A program made the translations under genes and the position numbers. Below are positions 7,748 through 15,700 of a stretch of DNA of 64,000 nucleotides, piece after piece. A model generated the notes under the pieces. That model was not told the origin of the DNA. It did no database searches and saw only the letters and a program-made list of their open reading frames with translations. Location: positions 124,001 to 188,000 of the forward strand of contig NZ_JBEFTX010000006.1 in NCBI RefSeq assembly GCF_040195635.1. The letters are read 5' to 3'. Positions within the stretch are counted from its first letter, which is position 1. The number at the start of each line of letters is the position of its first letter. The stretch is from Thermasporomyces sp040195635. GTDB taxonomy: Bacteria; Actinomycetota; Actinomycetes; Propionibacteriales; Actinopolymorphaceae.

Positions 7748-8566
7748 TCAGTCGGCGGAGGCGGCGAGTTCGCGGGCCCGGTCGCGGGCGGCTTCGATCG
7801 CGTCGAGCACGGCCGCCCGCACGCGGTGGCTCTCGAGCTCACGGATCGCGCTGATCGTCGTACCGCCAGGCGAGGTCACGGCCTCCCGCAGCATCACCGG
7901 CGGGTCACCGGAGTCGCGCAGCATCACCGCCGCGCCGACCGCCGCCTGCACGATGAGGTCGTGCGCCACCTGGCGGGGCAGGCCGAGCAGGATGCCGGCG
8001 TCGGTCATCGCTTCGACGAGGTAGTAGAAGTACGCGGGACCCGAGCCAGAGAGGGCGGTGACGGCGTCCTGCTGCGACTCAGGTACCCGCAGCGTCTTGC
8101 CGAGCGGCTTCAGCATCTCCTCGGTGAGGGCGAGGTCGGCACCGGTCGCGTGCGAACCTGCCGAAATCGCACTCATCGCCTCGTCGACCAGGGCCGGCGT
8201 GTTGGACATCACGCGGACGACCGGAGTCGCGTCCGGCAGGCGCCGCTCGAAGAACGACGTCGGCAGGCCCGCACAGATCGAGACGACAAGCTTGCCCGGT
8301 GGCACCTTGGGCCCGAGGTCGGCCATCAGGACGGCGGCATCCTGCGGCTTGACGGCGATCACGAGGACGTCGGCGGCGGCGACGGCCTCATCGTTGGCGA
8401 CGATCCTTATGCCGTACTGCGTGGCCAGCTGCTCGGCCCGCTCCTGCCGGCGTACGGTCGCGACCAGAGCGGAAGCCGGCCAGCCCGCGCGCAGGAGTCC
8501 GGACAGGATCGTCTCGCCCATCTTTCCTGCGCCGATGACGGCGATCGTGTGCTGTCCCACACTCAT
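7748..8566 (-). CDS. proC: Pyrroline-5-carboxylate reductase
   Basis: A 272-residue enzyme that reduces 1-pyrroline-5-carboxylate to proline with NAD(P)H. The N-terminal IAVIGAGKMGETILSGLL is the dinucleotide-binding fold. VIAVKPQD, SICAGLP and the C-terminal ALSGSGPAYFYYLVEAM are standard ProC signatures. LREAVTSPGGTTISAIREL is the conserved end motif. Length is normal for the family. It corresponds to Rv0500 in the mycobacterial cluster. Proline dehydrogenase lies immediately upstream on the same strand, separated by GATC element B, so anabolic and catabolic proline steps sit side by side. Confidence 0.96.
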   Translation of the reverse strand: MSVGQHTIAVIGAGKMGETILSGLLRAGWPASALVATVRRQERAEQLATQYGIRIVANDEAVAAADVLVIAVKPQDAAVLMADLGPKVPPGKLVVSICAGLPTSFFERRLPDATPVVRVMSNTPALVDEAMSAISAGSHATGADLALTEEMLKPLGKTLRVPESQQDAVTALSGSGPAYFYYLVEAMTDAGILLGLPRQVAHDLIVQAAVGAAVMLRDSGDPPVMLREAVTSPGGTTISAIRELESHRVRAAVLDAIEAARDRARELAASAD

Positions 8567-8627
8567 GCTCTTCTCGTCCTCACTTCGTACATCTCGATCG
8601 TGGTTCGGTCGCCGATCGTGAGCCGCG

Positions 8628-8766
8628 CCCCATGATCATGACGGAAATTCGGCAGTATGATCCCAAAAGCTTCATGATCACGATCATGATCACGGGGAAC
8701 GGCGGGTACTGCGGGGCACCATGATCATGACGGTGATCATGTACCTGATCATGACGGTGATCATGA
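8628..8766 (-). repeat. GATC palindromic element, copy B, with expanded 12-bp units
   Basis: The core (8628-8696) reads in reverse as CCCGTGATCATGATCGTG, ATCATGAAG, a 25-base centre and CATGATCATGGG. A second block (8719-8766) holds four more TGATCATGACGG-like units. The proline dehydrogenase stop codon (8761-8763) is the first TGA of this block, so the element begins at the gene end. Confidence 0.9.
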
Positions 8767-9693
8767 GCGGGTGACCAGGGAGCGCAGGAAGAACCCCGCG
8801 TTGGAGGGGCGTTCCGCGAGCCGCCGCATGAGGTACGGATACCACTGGTCGCCGTACGGCACGTAGACCCGCACTGTGTCACCGAGACCAGCCAACCGGC
8901 GCTGCTCGTCCGGCCGGATGCCGTACAGCATCTGGAACTCATAGCTCCCGCGCGACCGGTCATGGCGCATCGCCAGCGCCCCGGCGATCTCGACCAGCCG
9001 CGGGTCGTGTGTCGCGACCATCGGATAGCCCTGCCCGGCCATCAGGATCTTCAGACAGCGAACGTAGGCGCGATCGACGTCGATCCGCTTCTGGTACGCC
9101 ACCGAGGGCGGCTCATGATAGGCACCCTTGCACAGGCGTACGCGCGAATCCTGGTGGGCGAGGTCGCGGCAGTCCCGCTCCGTGCGATGGAGGTACGCCT
9201 GCAGGACCGCGCCGGTCTGGGGAAAGTCGCGGCGTACCTCGTGCAGGATCGCCAGCGTCGAGTCGACCGTTGTGTGGTCCTCCATGTCGAAGGTCACGGT
9301 GGTGCCGGCATTCTGGGCGGCGAGGGCGATGGTGCGGGCGTTGTCCACCGCGATCTTGTCGCCGTCGACGCCGAGGGCCTGGCCGATCGACGACAGCTTG
9401 AGGGACACCTCGGTGCCGCGGGTGAGGCCGGCCCGGGCGAGCCGGTCGAGGACCGTGAGGTACGCCTTGGTCGTACGCTCGGCATCCTCACGGTCGCGGG
9501 TGTCCTCGCCCAGCCGGTCCAGCGACACGGTGAGCCCGTCGGCGATCAACCGGCGAGCCGCCTCGACCGCCTCGTCGGCCGTTTCCCCCGCGACGAACCG
9601 CGTCACGATGGCCGACGACACCGGCATGGTGGACACGAGCTTCTTCAGTCGGCGGCTCCGCGCGGCGGTCAGCAGCCCTTGCCGTAGTACCAC
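8761..9693 (-). CDS. Proline dehydrogenase (monofunctional)
   Basis: A 310-residue FAD enzyme that oxidises proline to pyrroline-5-carboxylate. It has the beta/alpha barrel of the PRODH family. Visible motifs are KLSSIGQALG, TFDMEDHTT, VRLCKGAYHEP, YEFQMLYGIRPDE and the C-terminal YVPYGDQWYPYLMRRLAERP, which bind substrate and FAD. It lacks the P5C dehydrogenase domain of PutA. The GTG start gives MVLRQGLLTAARS, typical of actinobacterial homologues. The stop codon is supplied by GATC element B. It lies directly upstream of proC. Confidence 0.95.
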   Translation of the reverse strand: MVLRQGLLTAARSRRLKKLVSTMPVSSAIVTRFVAGETADEAVEAARRLIADGLTVSLDRLGEDTRDREDAERTTKAYLTVLDRLARAGLTRGTEVSLKLSSIGQALGVDGDKIAVDNARTIALAAQNAGTTVTFDMEDHTTVDSTLAILHEVRRDFPQTGAVLQAYLHRTERDCRDLAHQDSRVRLCKGAYHEPPSVAYQKRIDVDRAYVRCLKILMAGQGYPMVATHDPRLVEIAGALAMRHDRSRGSYEFQMLYGIRPDEQRRLAGLGDTVRVYVPYGDQWYPYLMRRLAERPSNAGFFLRSLVTRS

Positions 9694-9705
9694 GCTGGCC
9701 CTCCC

Positions 9706-9790
9706 ATGTCCGTGCCCTCGCCCTGCCGTGGCTTGGTCCTGCCGTTGGCCTGGTCCTGCCGTGGGCTCGACCGACCGTGGGCTGCCCTGC
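9706..9790 (+). repeat. Imperfect GCCGTGGCCTGGTCCT-like tandem repeat
   Basis: Short imperfect repeats of CTGCCGTGG and CTGGTCCTGCCG fill the start of the spacer upstream of the proline dehydrogenase gene. Together with the next repeat they occupy most of 9694-10013, in which no gene is credible. Confidence 0.6.
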
Positions 9791-9873
9791 CCTGGTTCAC
9801 CCTGCCGGGACCAGCATGTCAGCGGCCACGGGTGGTTCGCACGTCAGTCCCGCGGGTGGCGGGCGGGGGCCGG

Positions 9874-9979
9874 CCTTCGCATGAACGGCGCCCCGCACCA
9901 AGACAGCCCCGCCTGGTGGGCCCAGAGGTTCGCATGAGGGTGCCCCTCCACCAAAGGGCCGCCACGTGAGGGTGCCCCG
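9874..9979 (+). repeat. GGGGCCC-type repeat (family 2), locus a
   Basis: Three units of the type TTCGCATGAGGGTGCCCCTCC(A)CCAA occur here. They resemble loci at 13150-13382, 32380-32535 and 56256-56300. It lies downstream of ramB, whose stop is at 10014. Confidence 0.75.
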
Positions 9980-10013
9980 GGCGCGCTCAAGCATCGCGGC
10001 TCACCCGGAGTCG

Positions 10014-11459
10014 TCATGCACTGTCGGCCGGGGCGTGCTGTTCGAGGAACGCGTACACATCCGTCTCGTCCACCCCGGGGAACACCCCCGGCGGCAGGAC
10101 GGCGAGCACGTGCGAGTGGGCCCGCGTCGACGGCCACGCGCGCCCCTCCCAGCGCGTCGACAGCTCCGCCGGCGGGTGCAGACAGCACGGCCCCGTCGGA
10201 CACCGCGACGTCGCCCGGTTGGTCGTCTCCCGCCCGCGGAACCACCGCGACGACTCGAACGGAACCCCCAGCGTCACCGCGAAGTGCCGCTCCCGCCCAG
10301 GGTCGACGTGGGAGACACACCAGTGGGTGCCGTCGGGCGTGTCGGTGTACTGGTAATAGGTCGGATACCTGTCTGGCGAGGTGAAGACCTCCCGGCCCGC
10401 CCACCGCCGGCACATCCGCTGCCCCTCGATCGCGCCGGTCGCGTCGGAGGGGAAGAGCAACCCGTCGTTCTCGTACGCCTTGTAGATGATGCCGGCCTCG
10501 TCGTTGCGGACGAAGTGGCACCGCAGGTCGAGGTGCTTCGTCGCGAGGTTGGTGAACCTGTGCGCGGCCATTTCGTACGACACGGAGAACACGTCGCGCA
10601 GGTCCTCGACCGCGAGGTCACGATCGGCCTTGGCCTGCTGGAGGAACGGAACCGCGACCTTCTCCGGCACGAGCACGGCCGCCGCGAAGTAGTTGGCCTC
10701 GACCCGCTGGCGCAGGAAGTCGGCGAAATCGCGTGGCTGCTCGTGGTCGAGAACGAAGTGGCCGAGCGTCTGGAGCAGGATCCCGCGCGGGGTGTGCATG
10801 CCGAGAGACTCCCGGCGAAGGTAGATCCGCCGGTTGCGCAGGTCCGTGATCGACCGGACCGAACGCGGCAGGTCCTCGGCATACCGCACGGTGAACCCGC
10901 AGTGCAGCACGATCGCGGCGACGAGAGCGTCGGACAACGTGCCGCCCCGGTAGCCGACCGCACCCAGCGTGCGGACGGCGATCTTCTCGATCTCAGGGAA
11001 GTAGTTGCCGCGTTCGCGCATCTGCCGGCGAAGCTCGGCGTTGGCGATCCGTGCCTCCTCCGGCGTCGCCGTCGGCTTGGTGTCGCGGCGCTTGAGCTCG
11101 TCGTAGAGCCCGACCAGGTGTTCGAGGACCTCGGACGGCACCCGTGGGCCGACCTTGAGCGGCGGCAGCTCCAGCCGCTGGTAGAGCGGGTCGCGCTGGG
11201 CGTCGTCGAGGGCGATCTCCAGCTGCGCCCGCCGGCTCGGCGGCGCGGCGGACAGGAGCTCGTCCACGCCTACGTCGAGGGCCTCCGCCAGCTGGGTGAT
11301 GAGGGAGAGCTTCGGCTCGCGGCGGCCGTTCTCGAGCAGGGAGAGCTGGGAGGCCGCCCGACCGACCCGGGCACCGAGGTCGGCGAGGGTCATCCGGCGC
11401 GTTCGCCGGAGATGCCGTAGTCGTTGGCCAAAGGTCGCTAGATGCAGATCATCTGGCAA
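10014..11459 (-). CDS. ramB: RamB-type XRE regulator of acetate metabolism
   Basis: A 481-residue transcriptional regulator. An XRE HTH (about residues 9-64: TFGQRLRHLRRTRRMTLADL) is followed by an ImmA/IrrE-like domain (about 180-310, with LGHFVLDHEQ) and a Cys-containing C-terminal domain ending near CPTGPCCLHPP. This is the RamB/ScfR architecture of short-chain acyl regulators. In Corynebacterium and Mycobacterium RamB controls aceA; here the gene is divergent from aceA, 145 bases away, which supports the same role. The start codon is TTG (11457-11459) with AAGGAAG upstream. Confidence 0.9.
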   Translation of the reverse strand: MPDDLHLATFGQRLRHLRRTRRMTLADLGARVGRAASQLSLLENGRREPKLSLITQLAEALDVGVDELLSAAPPSRRAQLEIALDDAQRDPLYQRLELPPLKVGPRVPSEVLEHLVGLYDELKRRDTKPTATPEEARIANAELRRQMRERGNYFPEIEKIAVRTLGAVGYRGGTLSDALVAAIVLHCGFTVRYAEDLPRSVRSITDLRNRRIYLRRESLGMHTPRGILLQTLGHFVLDHEQPRDFADFLRQRVEANYFAAAVLVPEKVAVPFLQQAKADRDLAVEDLRDVFSVSYEMAAHRFTNLATKHLDLRCHFVRNDEAGIIYKAYENDGLLFPSDATGAIEGQRMCRRWAGREVFTSPDRYPTYYQYTDTPDGTHWCVSHVDPGRERHFAVTLGVPFESSRWFRGRETTNRATSRCPTGPCCLHPPAELSTRWEGRAWPSTRAHSHVLAVLPPGVFPGVDETDVYAFLEQHAPADSA

Positions 11460-11604
11460 TGTATGGCTTCCTTCACACCGAATGTCCTGAGTAACTTGAT
11501 ACTACGAGAAGAACTACAGAAGTTTCCAGGCCAGATGCCCTGCCCTTTGTGTCTGCCCCTTCCAGACTCAGGACAGGAGCACACCCGAAGGAGGGGAACG
11601 CACG
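11460..11604. promoter_or_regulatory. ramB-aceA divergent control region with candidate operator
   Basis: This 145-base spacer is visibly more A/T-rich than its surroundings and must hold both promoters. An inverted repeat GAACT-N5-AGTTTC (11512-11527) is the best operator candidate. It is not a clear match to the published corynebacterial RamB box (AACTTTGCAAA), so assignment to RamB is only inference from position. The aceA Shine-Dalgarno GAAGGAGG lies at its right end. Confidence 0.4.
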
Positions 11605-13125
11605 ATGACGCCACGCGAGACGACATCGAGCAAGTCCACCGCGCGCGGACGAGGATCCGACGCGCACGAGCCCGAGCCGCCCAAGCGGCGCCGGGAACGC
11701 ACGGCAAAGCCCTCGTCCTCAGATCTGCCGGCCACGATGAGGTCGGTCGCCTCGACGAATGGTGCGGGTGCAGACAGTCAGCAGGCACGCGACCGCGCCG
11801 CCCGCCGGGCCGCCGACGACCTACGCCGCCAGTGGGAGACCGACCCGAGGTGGCACGGGATCGAGCGCCTGTATTCCGCCGAGGACGTCGTACGCCTGCG
11901 CGGCTCGATCCAGGAGGAACACACGCTCGCCCGCCTCGGCGCCGAACGTCTCTGGCAGCTGCTCCAGACCGAGGACTACATCCGCGCGCTCGGTGCGCTG
12001 ACCGGCAACCAGGCGGTTCAACAGGTCAAGGCCGGGTTGCAGGCCATCTACCTGTCCGGCTGGCAGGTCGCCGCCGACGCCAACATGTCCGGGCAGACGT
12101 ATCCGGACCAGAGCCTCTATCCCGCCAACTCCGTTCCCCAGGTGGTACGCCGGATCAACAACGCCCTGCTGCGGGCCGACCAGATCAGCGTCTCGGAGAG
12201 CCTTCGCCATCTGGGCAACGGCAAGGCGGACGCGCCCGCGAACCAGAACGGCAGCGCGCCCTACTGGCTGGCGCCCATCGTGGCCGACGCCGAAGCGGGC
12301 TTCGGCGGGGTCCTCAATGCGTACGAACTGATGAAGGCGATGATCGCCGCCGGTGCCGCGGGGGTGCACTGGGAGGATCAGCTCGCCTCGGAGAAGAAGT
12401 GCGGCCACCTCGGCGGCAAGGTGCTGATCCCGACCGGGCAGCACATCCGTACCCTCTCGGCGGCCCGGCTCGCCGCCGACGTGTGTGGGGTGCCGTCCCT
12501 CGTCATCGCCCGCACCGACGCGCACGCGGCGACACTGGTGACGAGCGATGTCGACGAGCGGGACCGGGAGTTCGTGACGGGCGAGCGGACCGCGGAGGGG
12601 TACTACCGGGTGCGCAACGGGCTGGCCGCCTGCATCGCCCGCGGACTGGCCTACTCGCCGCACTCCGAGCTGTTGTGGATGGAGACGTCCACGCCCGACC
12701 TCGAGGTGGCGCGGAAGTTCGCGGAGGCGATCAAGGCGGAGTACCCCGACCAGATGTTGGCGTACAACTGCTCGCCGTCGTTCAACTGGAAGCAACACCT
12801 GGACGACGACACGATCGCGGCGTTCCAGCGGGAGCTGGGGGCGATGGGGTACGCGTTCCAGTTCATCACGCTGGCAGGATTCCACGCGCTGAACCAGTCG
12901 ATGTTCGACCTGGCGCGGGGTTACGCGGAGTCCGGCATGCCGGCGTACGTCGCCCTGCAGGAGAGGGAGTTCGCGGCCGAGCCCGACGGCTACACCGCGA
13001 CGCGGCACCAGCGGGAGGTCGGCACCGGGTACTTCGACCTGGTGAGCACCGCGATCTCTCCCGACTCGTCGACGACCGCCCTCACCGGGTCGACCGAAGA
13101 GGAGCAGTTCAAGAACACCGCCTGA
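11605..13125 (+). CDS. aceA: Isocitrate lyase
   Basis: A 506-residue enzyme that splits isocitrate into succinate and glyoxylate for growth on acetate or fatty acids. The catalytic loop KKCGH lies at 264-268, with the conserved HWEDQLASE just before it. PYWLAPIVADAEAGFGG and YNCSPSFNW are further family motifs. It belongs to the longer AceA2-like form, with an N-terminal charged extension of about 60 residues and the insert ERTAEGYYRVRNGLAACIAR. The start is fixed by GGAGG about 10 bases upstream. Regulation by the divergent RamB is likely. Confidence 0.96.
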   Translation: MTPRETTSSKSTARGRGSDAHEPEPPKRRRERTAKPSSSDLPATMRSVASTNGAGADSQQARDRAARRAADDLRRQWETDPRWHGIERLYSAEDVVRLRGSIQEEHTLARLGAERLWQLLQTEDYIRALGALTGNQAVQQVKAGLQAIYLSGWQVAADANMSGQTYPDQSLYPANSVPQVVRRINNALLRADQISVSESLRHLGNGKADAPANQNGSAPYWLAPIVADAEAGFGGVLNAYELMKAMIAAGAAGVHWEDQLASEKKCGHLGGKVLIPTGQHIRTLSAARLAADVCGVPSLVIARTDAHAATLVTSDVDERDREFVTGERTAEGYYRVRNGLAACIARGLAYSPHSELLWMETSTPDLEVARKFAEAIKAEYPDQMLAYNCSPSFNWKQHLDDDTIAAFQRELGAMGYAFQFITLAGFHALNQSMFDLARGYAESGMPAYVALQEREFAAEPDGYTATRHQREVGTGYFDLVSTAISPDSSTTALTGSTEEEQFKNTA

Positions 13126-13149
13126 TGTGGCGTGGCGGTCGCCCGCTTC

Positions 13150-13382
13150 GCGCCCGCATGAGGGGACGCGCCTCGCGCCTCGCGCCCCGCGCGAGGGGGC
13201 ACGCTTTGCACCCGCTGAAGGGGGCACGCTGCGCGCCCGCATGAGGGGGCCCTTCGTCCACTACGTTCGCGTGAGGGGCCCTCTCATCCAACGTCCACCA
13301 GCGTGAGGGGCGCCCTCCCGCAGCAGCGGACTGCGTGAATACGTCCCGCCTCCGAGGGCGCTCGCGTGAACGACCCCTCACG
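13150..13382 (+). repeat. GGGGCCC-type repeat (family 2), locus b
   Basis: Seven or so units of GCATGAGGGGGC.C and GCGTGAGGGGC.C alternate with short variable spacers across nearly the whole aceA-GDSL intergenic region. Neighbouring units such as 13240-13256 and 13271-13287 form imperfect inverted repeats that could act as convergent terminators. No gene is seen in the stretch. Confidence 0.75.
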
Positions 13383-13397
13383 CGACAGGTCGGTCAC

Positions 13398-14195
13398 TCA
13401 GCCGCGCAAAGCTGACTCGACGAGGTTGGCGTAGCCCACCTGCCCGGCGCGGTTGGGATGGTACGACTCGCCGATCGGGTTGGACAGGCCGTTGATCCAC
13501 TCGGCGTCGTCGCAGACCGAGTGGCCGGTATAGGCGCTGCGCGCGTCGGCGAACGCGAAACCATGGGCGGCCGCCCTGGCCCTGATCGTGGTGGCCAACA
13601 GGTCGGCGGTGGCGTTGAGCTCGGCCTGCTCGCCAGGGCTGATCCGGGCGGCGAGATTGCACTCCTCGCCGTTGAACAGCCGCGGATAACCCACGACGAC
13701 CACGCGCGCGTGGGGTGCGGCGTTCCGGATCGCCGAATAGAGCCCGTCGAGGAGGCCGGGAAGGGTGTTTCGGATGAAGGCCTGTGAGTTGTCGATCGCC
13801 CCCCAGCACGTGGTCGGCCAGGGCTGCGCACACTTGATGATCACCGGGGCGAACCCCGCGTCGTTGCCTCCGACCGACACCGTGACGTAGTGGGTCGAAG
13901 CGCTGAGGCCGCCAAGCTGGTTTCTGCGTACGTCTGAGACCTTCGCGCCGGAGCAGGCCGCGAACGTCAGTGCCGCACCGAGCCTGGCCGCGTCGAGCAC
14001 CGGATAGGCGTACGGCGAACGCTTGCAGGTGGTGCCGTCGTCGTAGTAGGACCGCGTGCCCACGCCGGAGGAGTACGAGTCGCCGAGCGCGGTGTAGGCG
14101 GGCGCGGCGTGTGCCGGAGAACCCACCAGAACGGAACCGACCGCGAAGCCGAGAACGACGAAGATCCTGCCTGCCTGCTGCCGAATCCCGCGCAT
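13398..14195 (-). CDS. Secreted SGNH/GDSL hydrolase
   Basis: A 265-residue secreted esterase or lipase. The ATG at 14195 gives MRGIRQQAGRIFVVLGFAVG, a Sec signal peptide ending near SPAHA; an upstream start would put 11 extra residues before it. The mature part begins YTALGDSYSSGVG, with the nucleophile Ser in block I. SVGGNDAGFAP supplies the block III Asn and HPNRAGQ the catalytic Asp/His pair. Conserved Cys residues suggest disulfides, as in Streptomyces SGNH lipases. The natural substrate is unknown. It lies downstream of a family 2 repeat and upstream of GATC element C. Confidence 0.92.
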   Translation of the reverse strand: MRGIRQQAGRIFVVLGFAVGSVLVGSPAHAAPAYTALGDSYSSGVGTRSYYDDGTTCKRSPYAYPVLDAARLGAALTFAACSGAKVSDVRRNQLGGLSASTHYVTVSVGGNDAGFAPVIIKCAQPWPTTCWGAIDNSQAFIRNTLPGLLDGLYSAIRNAAPHARVVVVGYPRLFNGEECNLAARISPGEQAELNATADLLATTIRARAAAHGFAFADARSAYTGHSVCDDAEWINGLSNPIGESYHPNRAGQVGYANLVESALRG

Positions 14196-14359
14196 CGCGG
14201 ACTCCTCCACGCCTGAGGCGAAGGCCAAGCCGGCTCATGCAGAGATAAAGAGGGCTTTAGGCCGGATGTCGCACTCAGGGTGCGTGAAGGTTTACGTGCG
14301 GATCAAGAGAACGACCGGAAATGGATCACGAACCCGGTCGACGACTGCGCTCCAGTCGC

Positions 14360-14427
14360 CTGACCATGACCATGAAGAGAAGCTGGCGTGGACGCCGGAA
14401 AGACCCCTCATGGTCACGATCATGAAG
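14360..14427 (-). repeat. GATC palindromic element, copy C (degenerate)
   Basis: TGACCATGACCATGAAGAG and CTCATGGTCACGATCATGAAGG face each other around a roughly 30-base centre. GATC sites have partly decayed to GACC/GGTC, yet the arms still pair with each other. It lies between the TIM-barrel gene (stop 14461) and the GDSL hydrolase. No gene is present in 14196-14460. Confidence 0.7.
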
Positions 14428-14460
14428 GCCTTCTCGAGGAGGGGCTCCTGGAGGAGGGGG

Positions 14461-15369
14461 CTACTGGGAAGGTGCGGCGGGGCCGATGGCTTCGATCGTT
14501 CCGTCGGCGGTGACGGCGTAGGACGGGACGACGGGCGCGGCGAAGTTCAGCCGGGCGTACGCGAGCGCCTCGACCAGGTCCGCCTCACGTTCGGCCCGAC
14601 CGGCCGCGCGGCGCGTGTTGACCTCCAGCACGATGCTGCCGCCGAATCCGCGGCGGGCGAGCAGTTCGAGCACCTCCGCACACCGCTGGCTCCCCCGGCC
14701 CGGCACCAGGTGCTCGTCCTTGTTCGAGCCGGAGCCGTCGGCAAGGTGGATGTGAGTCAACCGTTCACCCAGGTCGTACGCCATGTCATAGGCGTCGACG
14801 CCCGCCGTCGCCGTGTGAGACAGGTCCAGTGTCACCTCGGCGTAGTCGAAGTCCCGCGGATCCCAGCCGGGAAGGTACGCCTGAAGTCCTTGCCCTGCGG
14901 CCTTCCAGGGGAACATGTTCTCGACCGCGAAGCTGATCCCCGTCTCCTTCTGCCGGCGCGCAATGCCAGCCACGAAGTCGCGGGCGTAGTCGCGCTGCCA
15001 ACGGAATGGTGGATGTACGACGACGACCTTGGCGCCGAGGGCCTTGGCCGCCTCCGCGCTGCGGTCGATCTTGCCCCACGGCTCGGTGCCCCATACCCGC
15101 TGGGTGATCAACAGCGTCGGCGCGTGGACGGAGACGATCGGCAGCTGGTGGTATTCGCTGAGCCGGCGTAGCGCGTCGATGTCCTGGCTCAGCGGGTCCG
15201 CACCCACCATGACCTCGACACCGTCGTAGCCCAGGCGGGCGGCGAGCTCGAAGGCCGTCGCCGTCGACTCCGGGTAGACCGAGGCGGTGGAGAGTGCCAT
15301 CCGGGCGTCGGGGACGCGTACGACGACGTCCTTGCCGCGGACCCGAGTGGTGGCACCTGGTGGCTGCAC
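14461..15369 (-). CDS. Sugar phosphate isomerase/epimerase-like TIM-barrel protein
   Basis: A 302-residue protein of the xylose isomerase-like TIM-barrel (AP endonuclease 2) superfamily. LAARLGYDGVEVMV, VVVHPPFRWQRDYA, FAVENMFPW, LTLDLSHTATAG and LTHIHLADGSG carry the Glu, Asp and His residues expected to bind a divalent metal. It is the counterpart of Rv0498, near proC and the Ppx-like gene in mycobacteria. The reaction is unknown. The GTG start at 15369 is not well supported; the ATG at 15300 (MALSTASVYPE) is the alternative. Confidence 0.85.
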   Translation of the reverse strand: MQPPGATTRVRGKDVVVRVPDARMALSTASVYPESTATAFELAARLGYDGVEVMVGADPLSQDIDALRRLSEYHQLPIVSVHAPTLLITQRVWGTEPWGKIDRSAEAAKALGAKVVVVHPPFRWQRDYARDFVAGIARRQKETGISFAVENMFPWKAAGQGLQAYLPGWDPRDFDYAEVTLDLSHTATAGVDAYDMAYDLGERLTHIHLADGSGSNKDEHLVPGRGSQRCAEVLELLARRGFGGSIVLEVNTRRAAGRAEREADLVEALAYARLNFAAPVVPSYAVTADGTIEAIGPAAPSQ

Positions 15370-15478
15370 GGCGTCCAGCGTACGGCCCGGGGGGTTCCGT
15401 CCTGACCGTACGTCGTGAAGACAGCCCGTGACCGGCTCCCTCTCATTCGGTGAGGGATCCGCGAGCGACTCCCGCCTA

Positions 15479-15656
15479 TGATCACGACCGTGACCGCGTC
15501 CGTGATCGGGTCCGTGATCGCGTCCGTGATCGCGTCCGTGATCATGACGGTGATCGCGTCCGTGATCATGACGGTGATCATGAAGGCAATCGGGACCATG
15601 GAGGGAACAGGGCCATACGCTCCGAGACCTTCATGATCACGATCATGATCACCGGT
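15479..15656 (-). repeat. GATC palindromic element, copy D, strongly expanded
   Basis: The right side (15631-15656) carries the standard long arm. The left side has grown into about eight CGTCCGTGATCG / TGATCATGACGG units of 12 bases. The whole spans 178 bases and is read through in one frame as Asp-Arg-Val-rich residues, which is not taken as a gene. It fills the spacer between the SIS gene and the TIM-barrel gene. Confidence 0.9.
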
Positions 15657-15700
15657 GAGAGGGCCACCTGTCGGGCGTTTCCGGCCTGCTCAGGGCGGGG

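Noticed and set aside
9966..11420. 484-codon open frame antisense to ramB
   Set aside because: RamB architecture is clear on the minus strand and the opposite frame has no recognisable domain.
13150..13382. Small open frames in the aceA-GDSL spacer
   Set aside because: They arise from family 2 repeats (GCATGAGGGG units contain ATG and few stops) and show no gene-like start or product.
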